This document shows positions 9,101 to 17,710 of a stretch of DNA of 64,000 nt, in pieces; positions within the stretch are counted from its first letter, which is position 1, and every line of letters starts with the position of its first letter. The position numbers were made by a program, and so were the translations under genes. The stretch spans positions 186,001 to 250,000 of the forward strand of contig NZ_JAMOHZ010000005.1 of assembly GCF_024448715.1 (NCBI RefSeq). The letters run 5' to 3'. The DNA is from Stutzerimonas stutzeri (GTDB lineage Bacteria > Pseudomonadota > Gammaproteobacteria > Pseudomonadales > Pseudomonadaceae). The notes beneath the pieces were generated by a model. It did no database searches. It was not told the DNA's origin and saw only the letters and a list, made by a program, of their open reading frames with translations.

Positions 9101-9217
9101 CCCCGAAAAGCTGTCTGCTGCGAGCGGCCCTTGGTCGGGAAACTGCTTGCCAAAAAACGACGATGGCAATGGCCAACGGCTCCGCTACAGCCCGGGAGTT
9201 GTATTAGGTATGGATGC

Positions 9218-9506
9218 TCATGTGCAGCCACGGCTTCGTCTCTGGCTGTACTTGAATTCCATTTCTGCTATGTGCTGATTGGACGCCTTGCAATACGCCA
9301 TTGCATCGTCGATTGCGGCATTGGCCCGCTGCTGAGCGAATGACCTCTGGCAGCAGCGCCTCGATCTTCTGCTCCAATTCGTACCGCTCGACGGCTTCCT
9401 GAATCAACGCCTCGATCCTTGAGCGGATGTCTCCGGACTGACCAACAAGTGCCGCCCGCTGGTGGTCTTTGATCTGAACGAGTATTTCTAAAGTGGCTGC
9501 GCTCAA
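9218..9506 (-). pseudogene. Small coiled-coil gene, apparently frameshifted
   Basis: A TTG at 9506 preceded by GGAGG at 7-base spacing opens a frame with an alternating charged helix (SGDIRSRIEALIQEAVERYE, then LEQKIEALLPEVIRS). At about 9340 this frame turns into an arginine/cysteine-rich sequence. The neighbouring frame continues as a natural-looking helix (QQRANAAIDDAMAYCKASNQ) ending at 9218. A one-base slip near 9335-9345 would unite them into a protein of ~95 residues. No function recognised. It may have been translated ahead of the decayed gene at 8765-9100. Confidence 0.4.
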
Positions 9507-9644
9507 GACGGGGCCTCCAATATGAGTGGCTTCTCTACACTGGGACCTGGCTGCATGCCTTTCATTCGTTGAAGACCTGCGGCATCTTTTTGCTATCCTT
9601 TTCATCATCAGAACCTACAGCTGGGAAATCCCATAAAGACCTAG

Positions 9645-9968
9645 AACTACAGGGTCATAAAGAGCCTAGACCCTATCGAGGGGGACACCTTCCAGATACA
9701 TAAGGTCTACTACGACGAAAACGGCAAAATCGAAATGTGGACGGAGCGCCCTATAGAGCTTGCTGAGAGGTCAATGGAAAGCTCAGAGAGCACTTTAAAA
9801 GATATGCTTGATGCCACTCGCAAGCCGGCGCTACATGAAGCATCGGTCGACGGCAAAGAGCTGCTGGTACCAGTGCCGTTTTCAGCGTCGAATCGAGAAC
9901 CGTCGGACCTCCGAAATCACGATGTCCACACACCTGAAAACACAGACCATCATCACGATGAAGCATGA
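9645..9968 (+). CDS. Hypothetical protein fragment, 5' end unclear
   Basis: A frame open from 9645 reads GDTFQIHKVYYDENGKIEMW, then TERPIELAERSMESSESTL and a leucine-rich helix, ending in a histidine-rich tail (HTPENTDHHHDEA). The YYDENGxIxMWTERP pattern recurs in small conserved hypothetical proteins of proteobacteria. The first ATG (9735) lies inside that conserved segment, and no good upstream start or ribosome binding site is visible, so the 5' end is probably lost. Function unknown. Confidence 0.4.
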   Translation, partial: NYRVIKSLDPIEGDTFQIHKVYYDENGKIEMWTERPIELAERSMESSESTLKDMLDATRKPALHEASVDGKELLVPVPFSASNREPSDLRNHDVHTPENTDHHHDEA

Positions 9969-10102
9969 GCCAGTTCGCGGTTAGGATTGAGCGCTGTATA
10001 GAGCCCCAAGGAACCTCGAAAAGGCAGAGGCAACGACCAACAGAGACAAGCCGACGCCGCAGTGTAGGTCAAAGACCCTTAGGCAGACCCAAGAAACCAG
10101 AA

Positions 10103-10121
10103 AGCCCCGGAATCCGGGGCT
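10103..10121 (-). terminator. Hairpin terminator following the tRNA fragment
   Basis: AGCCCCGG-AAT-CCGGGGCT is a perfect 8-bp stem with a 3-base loop. On the minus strand it is followed by TTTCTGGTTTCTT. It lies 14 bp past the 3' end of the tRNA-like sequence, as expected for that tRNA's terminator. Confidence 0.65.
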
Positions 10122-10135
10122 CTCAGGTTAAGTAA

Positions 10136-10162
10136 TGGCGGAGAGATAGGGATTTGAACCCC
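10136..10162 (-). other. 3' end of a tRNA (probably Ser), likely attachment-site scar
   Basis: Read on the minus strand these 27 bp are a T-loop TTCAAAT with its 3' stem, then TATCTCTCC, discriminator G and CCA, that is, the T-arm to CCA end of a tRNA with a TCTCTCC acceptor strand, as in tRNA-Ser. The 5' acceptor partner GGAGAGA and an anticodon arm are not found in the adjoining bases, so this is not a whole tRNA. Displaced tRNA 3' ends with their terminator are the usual scar left where a tyrosine-recombinase element entered a tRNA gene. No integrase gene is seen next to it. Confidence 0.6.
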
Positions 10163-10481
10163 GTAGGGCTACCGTCAGCAACGCCGTAGGCCACCTAAAC
10201 CAGGTTGTAAAAAAATCCGAAGTGGCTTACGACGGCGTCAAACGGCTTCGGTTTTGCCCTAAATTTGTCCTAAGATTTTTACTTGTTTAGCCAAAGGCCG
10301 GTCTACCTCGACGCACAGGCAAGCCCATTGCTCGCAGCAAGATGCGTACCTGTGGGACCAGAAGTTCGCTAATACAATCCTTGCACTAAATCGGCTAGCT
10401 ATAGCCAACATGCGGAATATGGGCGCGCACCCTCATACCCTTACCTCCAAGCCAACTCTGACAGCCAGCTAGGATACAGCC
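10163..10481. other. Intergenic stretch beside the tRNA scar
   Basis: No gene is supported. The stretch contains TTTTGCCCTAAATTTGTCCT (10254-10273), a type of sequence often seen beside integrase attachment sites. The right end presumably carries the diguanylate cyclase promoter. Confidence 0.35.
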
Positions 10482-12008
10482 ATGACTGCCCTGTATTTTT
10501 CGCCCATTCTCCTAGGCATCAATCTGATGGCAGCCAGCGCGGTAGCCTGTACTGCCCTATGGTATTACTCACGCCCTTACCATGGCCCGGGCATTTGGAC
10601 CTGCGGAGTACTGACGCTCGTTCTGGGTTTGCTTCTTTTTATTGGTGATTTAGCCACGGGCAGTCCGCTGATGCGTATCGCCGGCTTTACCCTGCAGCTT
10701 TCAGGAGAGGCTCTGCTGGTTGTAGGCATATTCAGCTTCCTCAACCGCTCTCCGGCCTGGTGGATCGTACCGAGCTGTGCTGGGGCAATTTGCGCAATCT
10801 CTTCGTGGCAATGGATAACGGGGAATACAAATTCTGAGCTATTGCTCGCCATTTATTCGCTCTTCGGTGCGCTGCTGCCCGCATTAGCCAGTTGCGCACT
10901 TTGGTTGGCACGGGGCGAAGTTGAACTACGCCATGTTCGCCGCTTTGTCGCGATTATATTTGGTGGCCTGGCGCTAGTTGCGTCAGCCAGCGGCCTTGTT
11001 GCTCTGTTCGAGAGCCAAACGGGGCTTGCGCAGCCAGACGAAAACCACTCCGCGTCGTACTTGCTTTCCTTCCACTTGGGGGTTCCGTTGTGGATTATTG
11101 CCCTGTTCGGCTTGGCTCTACTGACGATGCGCCGAATACTACTCGACAGCCAGCACAACGCATCTGCGGCACAGGTCAATGCAAAACGCTTCGAGCGCCT
11201 AATGAACGTTGCTAATGCAGGGGTTCTAATATCGCGCTACGGTGTGATTGTCGATGCCAACCCAATGCTGGGAAGCCTTTTTACACGTTCTCACCACGCG
11301 CTGATTGGGCAGCCTCTAACAACGCTATTCGACGTCGACAATGACCTAGCAGCCCAAATCACAGCTGCTAACGGGCAGCCGAAAGATCGCCAAGCCATAC
11401 GTAGCGATGGAAGCCACTTTTCCGCCGAATTCTGCATAGTGTCTCTGGAGGATGGAAGCCAAGTAGCCGAAATCCGAGATGTCAGTGACCGTAAGGCACT
11501 CGAAGATGAACTCCGAACTATGGCTACCCGGGATCCGCTAACCGGAGCCCTGAACCGGCGTGCCTTTGCCGAGCGAGCGGAACATGAGCTGTTACGTAGC
11601 AATCGACAGGGAGCAGCTCTGTGCTTAGCGGTTTTTGATTTGGACCACTTTAAACAGATCAATGACCAGTACGGACACGCTGTGGGCGATCAGGTACTTC
11701 AGCAGTTCAGTCAACTGTGCCAGGCTCAAATACGCCGCACAGACCCCTTCGCTCGTTTCGGTGGTGAGGAATTCGTGTTGCTTTTACCGGATACGGATCA
11801 GAAACAAGCCACCGCTTTGCTGCAGCGGCTACGCTTAAGCTGGGCTAGGGAAATCGTGAAAACTTCCCAAGGCCCTCTGCACTCGACTGTCAGCATTGGC
11901 CTAGTGCAAGTTGACGATACTGCGCCATTTGAGCGCTGGTTCGAACGTGCGGATGCAGCCCTTTATCAAGCAAAACACGCAGGGCGCAATCGAGTAGAAA
12001 TAGGATAA
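10482..12008 (+). CDS. Membrane-bound PAS-GGDEF diguanylate cyclase (508 aa)
   Basis: The N-terminal ~215 residues carry about seven hydrophobic segments forming a membrane sensor module. Residues ~225-345 are a PAS domain (ERLMNVANAGVLISRYGVIV). The C-terminal GGDEF domain begins at TRDPLTGALNRRAF and has the active-site signature GGEEF. The c-di-GMP product-inhibition motif RxxD is present as RRTD, five residues before GGEEF, so both catalysis and feedback inhibition are probably intact. It makes c-di-GMP from GTP at the membrane. The ligand is unknown. It stands alone next to the porin/chemoreceptor group and may have been brought in with the flanking island. Confidence 0.9.
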   Translation: MTALYFSPILLGINLMAASAVACTALWYYSRPYHGPGIWTCGVLTLVLGLLLFIGDLATGSPLMRIAGFTLQLSGEALLVVGIFSFLNRSPAWWIVPSCAGAICAISSWQWITGNTNSELLLAIYSLFGALLPALASCALWLARGEVELRHVRRFVAIIFGGLALVASASGLVALFESQTGLAQPDENHSASYLLSFHLGVPLWIIALFGLALLTMRRILLDSQHNASAAQVNAKRFERLMNVANAGVLISRYGVIVDANPMLGSLFTRSHHALIGQPLTTLFDVDNDLAAQITAANGQPKDRQAIRSDGSHFSAEFCIVSLEDGSQVAEIRDVSDRKALEDELRTMATRDPLTGALNRRAFAERAEHELLRSNRQGAALCLAVFDLDHFKQINDQYGHAVGDQVLQQFSQLCQAQIRRTDPFARFGGEEFVLLLPDTDQKQATALLQRLRLSWAREIVKTSQGPLHSTVSIGLVQVDDTAPFERWFERADAALYQAKHAGRNRVEIG

Positions 12009-12114
12009 AGATGCCGCTGAAATGCGAGATCGAGTGAGAAGAATTGCCCCATCGGCGCTGCGGACCAAATAGGCCCGCGGCGTCACCTTATCGCGAAGCG
12101 CCTTTTTAATCCCC

Positions 12115-12519
12115 TTAAGGAAAGGTGTGCAACACCCTTACTTGATTAGTAACTGAGGCCTCGTCGACATAGCCGATAGCGTCGGCCTCCGCGGCGACCT
12201 TGGCTACCACCTCGGCATCGCTGGCCACGCTAGGCAGCGGCTGGCCTTTGCCTGTGAACACCAGACCAGACCAGTAAGACTTTAGCTGCGCCTCGTTCTT
12301 GTTGGTGACCGCGGCGTAGAACTTCTCTTTGGTCGGGCTCCAATCCTTCTGGTCGACGCCCTTCAGCGACTTGCTCTTGCCCAGAAAGATGTTGGCCACG
12401 TCGGATTCGGACAGCATGGCCGATGAGCCGGCGTTGATGATCACGGCAACCTCGGCGTGAGCCAGGGCGGCGGCACCCAGGCTGGCGGCGGCGAGGAGGA
12501 TGCGAATGGACTGCTTCAT
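12115..12519 (-). CDS. Small periplasmic phosphate-binding-like (PstS-fold) protein (134 aa)
   Basis: Residues 1-22 (MKQSIRILLAAASLGAAALA, cut after HA) are a Sec signal peptide. The mature part (VAVIINAGSSAMLSESDVAN, then IFLGKSKSL) and the ending AIGYVDEASV match the short phosphate ABC transporter substrate-binding-like proteins, about half the length of classical PstS. These small versions usually lie, as here, next to a porin and a chemoreceptor and not beside ABC permease genes. The start at 12519 fits the signal peptide. It lies 11 bp after the porin stop and is co-transcribed with it. A ligand-presenting role for the chemoreceptor is an inference. Confidence 0.75.
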   Translation of the reverse strand: MKQSIRILLAAASLGAAALAHAEVAVIINAGSSAMLSESDVANIFLGKSKSLKGVDQKDWSPTKEKFYAAVTNKNEAQLKSYWSGLVFTGKGQPLPSVASDAEVVAKVAAEADAIGYVDEASVTNQVRVLHTFP

Positions 12520-12530
12520 ATGCCTTATCC

Positions 12531-13691
12531 TTAAAACACGAAATCGACGCCGGCGCTGATGATGTCGCCGTCGTAGTTGCGAGTCGGAATGCCTAAGGCT
12601 CCGTTGGAAACGTTGCTGGCGGAGTTGTCGTACAGCTCCTGAGCGTTGCGCACGAACACGCCATCGTAGCCACCGCGGCTGTCGACACGTTTGTACTCGC
12701 CTTTCAGCACCACGGTCGGCAGAACGTTGTAGTTCAGGCCGAAGGTCCAAGAGCTCTGACGGCCCTCATCCTCGTCCAGCTGTGCGTAGGTGACGTGGGC
12801 GAGGAAGTCGCCGAAGCGGCGACCGCCCATCATATAGAAAGCCTGAGTACTGCCAGTGCCGTCCCCTTCTATCAGGAGATGGGTCCACTCGTTGGCGGTC
12901 AGCCAGGTACCGGTATCGTACTGGTAGCCGATCGAGGTGAATTTCCCCTTGTCCTTGTCCAGGGCCAGCAGGGTGGCGGAGTTCGAGTTGCCGAAGTTGT
13001 CAGTGAAGCTGCCGGCGATCTCGGTCTTGATATCAGCCTCGACGTAACCGACGCGGAACGCGCCAAAGTCGTTGGTGGCCAAGCTCGCATTGATTCCGAA
13101 GATCCGGCTGTAGTCCACATCGAAGTTCTCGTCGAAATAATGTTCCTCCCGCTCCTTGGCTTGGCCAGCGGCAACCTGCAAAGCCACGGAGCCAATCGAT
13201 AGTGGCAAGTTGTAAATCAGGTCGGCACCTTCGTAGTTGGACAGCTGGACCTGGCTGTAGACCTCGTCCGGCAGGCGCAGCCAGGGATAGCTGAAGCCAA
13301 CGTCGATGCTCTCGGAGTACATGTACATTGGCGTGCGAAGACGGCCGACACGCAGCATCAGGTTGTCGGTGCTTTGCCAGGACAGATAGGCCCATTCCAG
13401 GTTCGCCTTCCACTTATCGGCGTAGGCCTTAGCGGTGGCCTGCAGGGTCAGGTCGACCGTGTCGGTGATGCCGTAGGTCAGCTGACCGCCGAACTTGCTC
13501 AGCTGATCGCCGCGCCAGGAGTCGGTGGTTTGACCTGAAACGCCGTAGCCGCGACCGTCGTCCTCCCCCCCCAGATGGGTGACACCAATTGTGCCGAAGC
13601 CGTTGAAGCGAGATTTGCCTTGCTCGAACGCGAAGACGGGTGTGGCTGCCAAGCACGCGGCCGCTAGGCTGATGACGCGTATTGCAGTCAT
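12531..13691 (-). CDS. Outer-membrane porin (386 aa)
   Basis: The signal peptide is MTAIRVISLAAACLAATPVF, cleaved near FAF. The mature chain has alternating aromatic and polar residues typical of beta strands, ends in aromatic DFVF as outer-membrane beta-barrels do, and contains FRVGYVEADIKTE and similar strands. Start 13691 is chosen because GAGGAG precedes it; the longer frame to 13745 has no signal sequence. It is middle gene of a leftward set: chemoreceptor, porin, phosphate-binding-like protein. The carried solute cannot be deduced. Confidence 0.8.
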   Translation of the reverse strand: MTAIRVISLAAACLAATPVFAFEQGKSRFNGFGTIGVTHLGGEDDGRGYGVSGQTTDSWRGDQLSKFGGQLTYGITDTVDLTLQATAKAYADKWKANLEWAYLSWQSTDNLMLRVGRLRTPMYMYSESIDVGFSYPWLRLPDEVYSQVQLSNYEGADLIYNLPLSIGSVALQVAAGQAKEREEHYFDENFDVDYSRIFGINASLATNDFGAFRVGYVEADIKTEIAGSFTDNFGNSNSATLLALDKDKGKFTSIGYQYDTGTWLTANEWTHLLIEGDGTGSTQAFYMMGGRRFGDFLAHVTYAQLDEDEGRQSSWTFGLNYNVLPTVVLKGEYKRVDSRGGYDGVFVRNAQELYDNSASNVSNGALGIPTRNYDGDIISAGVDFVF

Positions 13692-13716
13692 TAAGTGATG
13701 CTCCTCGAATGTGGCG

Positions 13717-15372
13717 TTAAACGCGAAATTGAACCGTGGCCGCACGCAAGTGATCGCCTGTGCTGACCAACCGCTCGCCTAAACGGGCAGTGGCGCATGC
13801 CCCATTGGCAGATGCCTGCGCATCCTTCTGAACCACTTGGGTTTCTTGTTGGATAGAGCTCGACAGGCCGATCTGCTCATGGGTGAGCCGGGCGATGTCG
13901 GCGTTCAGCTCGTCGATCTGGCCCACCGCCACAGCGATGGACTCGAGCATGCGAGTGGCTTCCACCGAGCGCTCGATGCTGTGCTGGGCCTTGCCGCCGT
14001 TGGCGTTCATCACGTTGAGCACACCGTTGGAGCTGTTCTGTAACCGCTGGATGATCTGCTGGATTTCGGCGGTGGAGGCAGCGGTCTTCTGCGCCAGGTT
14101 GCGCACTTCATCGGCGACCACAGCAAAGCCGCGCCCTTGTTCGCCAGCGCGGGCGGCTTCAATCGCAGCATTTAGGGCGAGCAGGTTGGTCTGCTCAGCG
14201 ATGCTACGAATCACGGTAAGCACCGAGCCAACCTGTTGGGTCTCTTCTTCCAACTGCTGCATAGCCTGCACCGCCCCCAACACGCTACTGCCCAAGTCGT
14301 TGATGCTGTCGGACAGACAGCCGATGCTGGCGCGCGCGGCGTCGGCCTGACGCGAAGCGGAGCCGGCGCTTTCTGACGCCTGCTGCGAGCGCTGTGCCAC
14401 TTCCTGGATGCGGTTGGTCATGGTGTGAATGTCGCACCCAATAGTGTCAGTGTGGCCCTGCTGTGACGTGGCTCTCTCCTCTAATTGCTTCGTCAACCGG
14501 TACAGTTCTTGAGATATCTGCCGCAATGGGTCCGCCGCATCGATGACTTCTCGGATGGTGCGCTGCAGCTTGTCGAGGAAACTATTGAAAAGCCGGGTCA
14601 TCTCGCCGATCTCATCATGCGAGTCGACATTGACCCGGCGGGTCAGGTCACCATCGCCGCGAGCGATGGCCTGCAGGGAGTCGATCACGCCGTGCACGTT
14701 GCACATGATCCCGCGGATGATCAACCAGGCGCCGATACCGACCAGAGCCATCAGCAGGGCACTGAGGATGTATCCGGCGCGGGTGGTCTCGGCGTTGTCG
14801 GTGCGGGCCTGGCCGAGGGTGCTCTGGAAATCCTCGTAGGCGTGGGCGCGAAAAGCCGCGCCAAGCTGTTGTGCGGCGGTAAGGTCGCTGGCCATGCGGT
14901 CCAGACTTGGGCGCAGGTCTTCGAAGCCGGCACTGCCCTTGATCAATTGCTCGGAGGCGGACAGGGCATTGTCGGAATAGCGGCCGATGGCGTGGCGCCA
15001 GTTCTCCAATTCGCCGGCGCGTTCGCTGTTAGCACGGATCAGCGGCTGCAGTAGCTGCTGTAGCTCGGCGATGTCCGCCAACACCTTGCGCGCCTCCTTC
15101 AGCGTCGCCAGCTCGCCGGCCGCCACTGCGCTATTGAGCAAACCGGGCAGGCGGGAGAACTGGAAGTTCGCCGCGTCGGCCTTCTCCAATATGGGAAAGA
15201 ACCTAGCCTCAAGGGTGTCTAGGCGAGCATCGTTGGCAGACAACTGCACGGAGGTGTAGCCCACGAACAACAGCAGACCGAGCAAGGCAGCGGCTGGCAG
15301 CAGGGACAACTTCAAGCTCAGTGACAACTTCTTAAGCACTTGGGCACATCCATCGCGATACCGTGATCGCAC
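13717..15372 (-). CDS. Methyl-accepting chemotaxis protein (551 aa)
   Basis: One transmembrane helix lies near the N-terminus ([20 protein letters not shown]) and a second near residues 205-225. Between them is a helical periplasmic ligand domain. A HAMP domain ([20 protein letters not shown]) follows, then a long cytoplasmic coiled coil with the conserved hairpin tip ([20 protein letters not shown], then [15 protein letters not shown]). It relays a periplasmic signal to CheA/CheW. It ends 25 bp before the porin start, so the three genes are likely one operon. The ATG at 15372 is the first in frame; a GTG 12 codons later is also possible. One copy of the window's recurring dyad lies 120 bp upstream. 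Confidence 0.9.
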   Translation of the reverse strand: MRSRYRDGCAQVLKKLSLSLKLSLLPAAALLGLLLFVGYTSVQLSANDARLDTLEARFFPILEKADAANFQFSRLPGLLNSAVAAGELATLKEARKVLADIAELQQLLQPLIRANSERAGELENWRHAIGRYSDNALSASEQLIKGSAGFEDLRPSLDRMASDLTAAQQLGAAFRAHAYEDFQSTLGQARTDNAETTRAGYILSALLMALVGIGAWLIIRGIMCNVHGVIDSLQAIARGDGDLTRRVNVDSHDEIGEMTRLFNSFLDKLQRTIREVIDAADPLRQISQELYRLTKQLEERATSQQGHTDTIGCDIHTMTNRIQEVAQRSQQASESAGSASRQADAARASIGCLSDSINDLGSSVLGAVQAMQQLEEETQQVGSVLTVIRSIAEQTNLLALNAAIEAARAGEQGRGFAVVADEVRNLAQKTAASTAEIQQIIQRLQNSSNGVLNVMNANGGKAQHSIERSVEATRMLESIAVAVGQIDELNADIARLTHEQIGLSSSIQQETQVVQKDAQASANGACATARLGERLVSTGDHLRAATVQFRV

Positions 15373-15491
15373 AAATGATTCAACCGACAGACTCAGAGCA
15401 CCTAGTAGCTGCTCGAGGACTAGCCAGAGATGGAAGTGGCATAGCTAATACCCCAGGAAGGCAGAAGCGAGACACTGCTGCCTGTATTTTA

Positions 15492-15507
15492 CATAACTAT
15501 CGTTACG
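15492..15507. promoter_or_regulatory. Candidate operator A: CATAAC-TATC-GTTACG
   Basis: A 6-4-6 dyad matching the four other copies in this window. Outside the core the arms still partly match (TTTTAC against GTTAAA). It lies upstream of the leftward chemoreceptor gene and 400 bp from the rightward PhyH gene. Confidence 0.5.
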
Positions 15508-15748
15508 TTAAAAGCCCCCTGCATTCATTGGAAAAAAAACGCCGGGCTGCAGGTTGAGCTTTCCGAGCAACGCTCTAGGCATTGCAGATGAAGCAAGTGC
15601 ACAGCAGAAGGAGAAGATGGGTGGATATCGGTACAAGCTGACGCCATGTCCTTCATCGGTGCAGCTGAGAGCGATCGTCGGGCTGGCAGGACTGCCGCCC
15701 GGGATTAGGCCAAGAGTCGAGCGCATAGCCCGCGCTGCCCGCTGCAAT

Positions 15749-15772
15749 GCAAGGGCAAGGGCAAGGGCAAGG
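15749..15772 (+). repeat. Four tandem copies of GCAAGG
   Basis: Bases 15749-15772 are (GCAAGG)x4 in a non-coding gap. A similar simple repeat, of CCCTTTG, occurs at 22300. Confidence 0.85.
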
Positions 15773-15817
15773 AGCACTCACCTACACCGCGAAACGCACC
15801 CCCCAAAAACGACTTAA

Positions 15818-15833
15818 CATAACAGCTGTTGCG
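15818..15833. promoter_or_regulatory. Candidate operator B: CATAAC-AGCT-GTTGCG
   Basis: The centre AACAGCTGTT is a perfect palindrome. The dyad starts 77 bp and ends 62 bp before the PhyH gene start, within the expected promoter region. Its reverse complement differs from copy D at 38485 by one base in the 16-bp core. Confidence 0.6.
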
Positions 15834-15894
15834 ATAATTAAAATCTGCTGCTAGCCTCGAGTCACGTCGGTGAAAAGTCCTGGGGAAAAGCACC

Positions 15895-16728
15895 ATGTAC
15901 GACTCTCTGCGCAAAGCGTTCCAAGAAGATGGGGCAGTCCTGATCAAAGGTCTGCTAAACGAGGAGCAAATGGCTCGGTGCCGAGCGGCCTACGACTGGT
16001 CGGTGGCAAACCATGGCCCCCACGCCACCCGCATGTTCAGTGGGACTGTGCAGCAATCACACGTCGATAACGCCAATCCGCTGGCTAAGGAACGCCTGGA
16101 GGAACTGGTGGCCTCGCTGCCCTTCGGCCAGGTGTTCGCCGACCTATGGGGCTCGAAACAAGTCTGGTACTTCGCCGAGGAGGTATTTCTCAAGGCCGGC
16201 GGTCACGGGGCTCGCACGCTCTGGCACCAAGACACCTCCTACCTGCCCTGGACTGGCCAGCACTGGGGCAACGCCTGGATCAGCTTCGAATCCGTGCCCA
16301 AGCAGAACGCGCTGGAGATCATTCGTGGCTCGCACCGCGGCCCGCGCTATGACGGGACCACCTTTCGCGATCCGAACGACCCGACCCAGCCCTTGCATGG
16401 TGGTGACGCCCTGCCCCGGCTGCCCGATATCGAGGCCGAGCGTCAGTTGAACCCCGACGCCTACGACATCCTGTCCTGGGCCACCGAACCCGGCGATGTG
16501 GTGCTGATCCACCCCGGCTCGCTGCATGGCGGCGCCCCTGTCGACCATAGCTTCCCGGATCGCCACACCTTCGTATTCCGCTTTTTCGGCGATAACGCGA
16601 CCTTCCGCCCGCTGCCGGAGTACAGCGGCTCGGGCTATCCGACGGCGGGCATTCTGTTTACCGAGGAGCTATCGAACCTGAAAGCGGGCGAGCCGTTCCG
16701 CCACCCCACCTTCCGCCAGCTCGTGTAA
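15895..16728 (+). CDS. PhyH-family Fe(II)/2-oxoglutarate dioxygenase (277 aa)
   Basis: The pattern LWHQDTSYL gives the HxD iron ligands and SLHGGAP the distal histidine, with RHTFVFRFFGD supplying the arginine for 2-oxoglutarate. The whole chain is one phytanoyl-CoA dioxygenase-type double-stranded beta helix, about normal length. Such enzymes hydroxylate a carbon next to a carboxyl or CoA thioester, or other organic substrates. A GGGGAAAAG site precedes the start. It leads a rightward cluster with RidA, EthD-like and TetR genes and has operator copy B just upstream. Substrate unknown. Confidence 0.85.
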   Translation: MYDSLRKAFQEDGAVLIKGLLNEEQMARCRAAYDWSVANHGPHATRMFSGTVQQSHVDNANPLAKERLEELVASLPFGQVFADLWGSKQVWYFAEEVFLKAGGHGARTLWHQDTSYLPWTGQHWGNAWISFESVPKQNALEIIRGSHRGPRYDGTTFRDPNDPTQPLHGGDALPRLPDIEAERQLNPDAYDILSWATEPGDVVLIHPGSLHGGAPVDHSFPDRHTFVFRFFGDNATFRPLPEYSGSGYPTAGILFTEELSNLKAGEPFRHPTFRQLV

Positions 16729-16742
16729 CTGGAGATCCACTG

Positions 16743-17162
16743 ATGAATGCCCAACCCCCGAAGCGACAGCTAATCAACCCGCCGCACACCCAGGTGTTCT
16801 ACGACACCTTCCATTACTCCCAGGCGACACGCGTAGGCGACATGATCTGGGTGTCCGGTCAGGTCGGAATCGTCGACGCCAGCATGACCCCGGGCAAGGA
16901 TATCGAGGAGCAGGCGCATCTGGCGTTCCAGGCTCTGAAGACCATTCTCGAAGCGGCTGGCGCCAGCCTGGCCGACGTGGTCGAGCTGATGACCTTCCAT
17001 ACCGAACTTCAAGCCGACATGCAGGCCTTCGCGCAGGTCAAAGACCAGTATTTTCCCGACCGCTATCCATCCTGGACCGCGGTGGGCACCACGGAACTGG
17101 CCCTGCCTGGCTTGCGCGTGGAAATCCGTGCAGTCGCGGTCGCAGGTTGCGGCAGCGCCTGA
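16743..17162 (+). CDS. RidA/YjgF-family imine deaminase (139 aa)
   Basis: Typical RidA length and motifs: MIWVSGQVGIVDASM, EEQAHLAFQALKTILEAAGA, PSWTAVGTTELALPGLRVEI. The arginine in LRVEIRAVA corresponds to the substrate-anchoring residue of active RidA proteins. These enzymes hydrolyse reactive imines or enamines released by pyridoxal- or flavin-dependent enzymes. It follows the PhyH stop by 14 bp. Its presence close to three flavin amine oxidases in the window fits a role in clearing imine products; that link is inferred. Confidence 0.88.
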   Translation: MNAQPPKRQLINPPHTQVFYDTFHYSQATRVGDMIWVSGQVGIVDASMTPGKDIEEQAHLAFQALKTILEAAGASLADVVELMTFHTELQADMQAFAQVKDQYFPDRYPSWTAVGTTELALPGLRVEIRAVAVAGCGSA

Positions 17163-17219
17163 TCACAACACGACTCAGCGCCTCATGGGCGCCGATACAT
17201 CACCAGCAAGGAACCCATC

Positions 17220-17516
17220 ATGGCTACCCTGATCGTCAGCTATCCCCTGGCCGAAGGCTCGACCTTCGACCGGGACTACTATCTGTCCACCCACATCCCG
17301 CTGGCCCAGGCCGCCTGGGGTGAGTTCGGGCTGCAATCGGCCGAGATCCTCTCTCCAGCGGCGGGTCCGCAGCCTCTCGCGGGCCTGGTCATTCTGCGCT
17401 TCAAGGATCAGGCCAGTATCGATGCCGCGCTCGGCTCCCCCGTGACCGCCAAGGTCATCGGCGACGTGGCAAACTTCACCAACATCGCGCCGCTGATCTT
17501 CCGCGCCAGCGACTGA
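17220..17516 (+). CDS. EthD-family protein (98 aa)
   Basis: The chain MATLIVSYPLAEGSTFDRDY, then YLSTHIPLAQAAWGEFGL, has the FDxxYYxxxHxPL signature of the EthD/dimeric ferredoxin-like fold. EthD-like proteins accompany P450 or polyketide and other catabolic enzymes, sometimes with no clear catalytic role. It is probably third gene of the PhyH-RidA operon, 57 bp after RidA. Confidence 0.75.
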   Translation: MATLIVSYPLAEGSTFDRDYYLSTHIPLAQAAWGEFGLQSAEILSPAAGPQPLAGLVILRFKDQASIDAALGSPVTAKVIGDVANFTNIAPLIFRASD

Positions 17517-17710
17517 CCCATCGCGCGCCTGCCGCAAAAGCGTTGCGACGCCCAGGCCCGCCCGATCAGCGCGGGCTCGGTGCCCCGCCAGCCGAGACGC
17601 CATTCACCGCGAAGCGGCAAGGATGCTTTCTGCAGGTAATTTCCCTATGCTGGCGCCGGTGCAACGCTTCCCTGCCACGGATCAACGACTCAACTCGGCC
17701 CCTATCTGCT

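Noticed and set aside
10136..10240. Complete tRNA gene on the minus strand
   Set aside because: Only the T-arm and 3' acceptor are present; the adjoining bases lack the 5' acceptor GGAGAGA and an anticodon arm.
12062..12115. Terminator between the diguanylate cyclase and the small binding protein
   Set aside because: GGCG...CGCC before TTTTT is only a 4-bp stem with a long loop, too weak to call.
15749..15772. GCAAGG repeat as a CRISPR or regulatory array
   Set aside because: Four abutting 6-base copies without spacers make a simple microsatellite.
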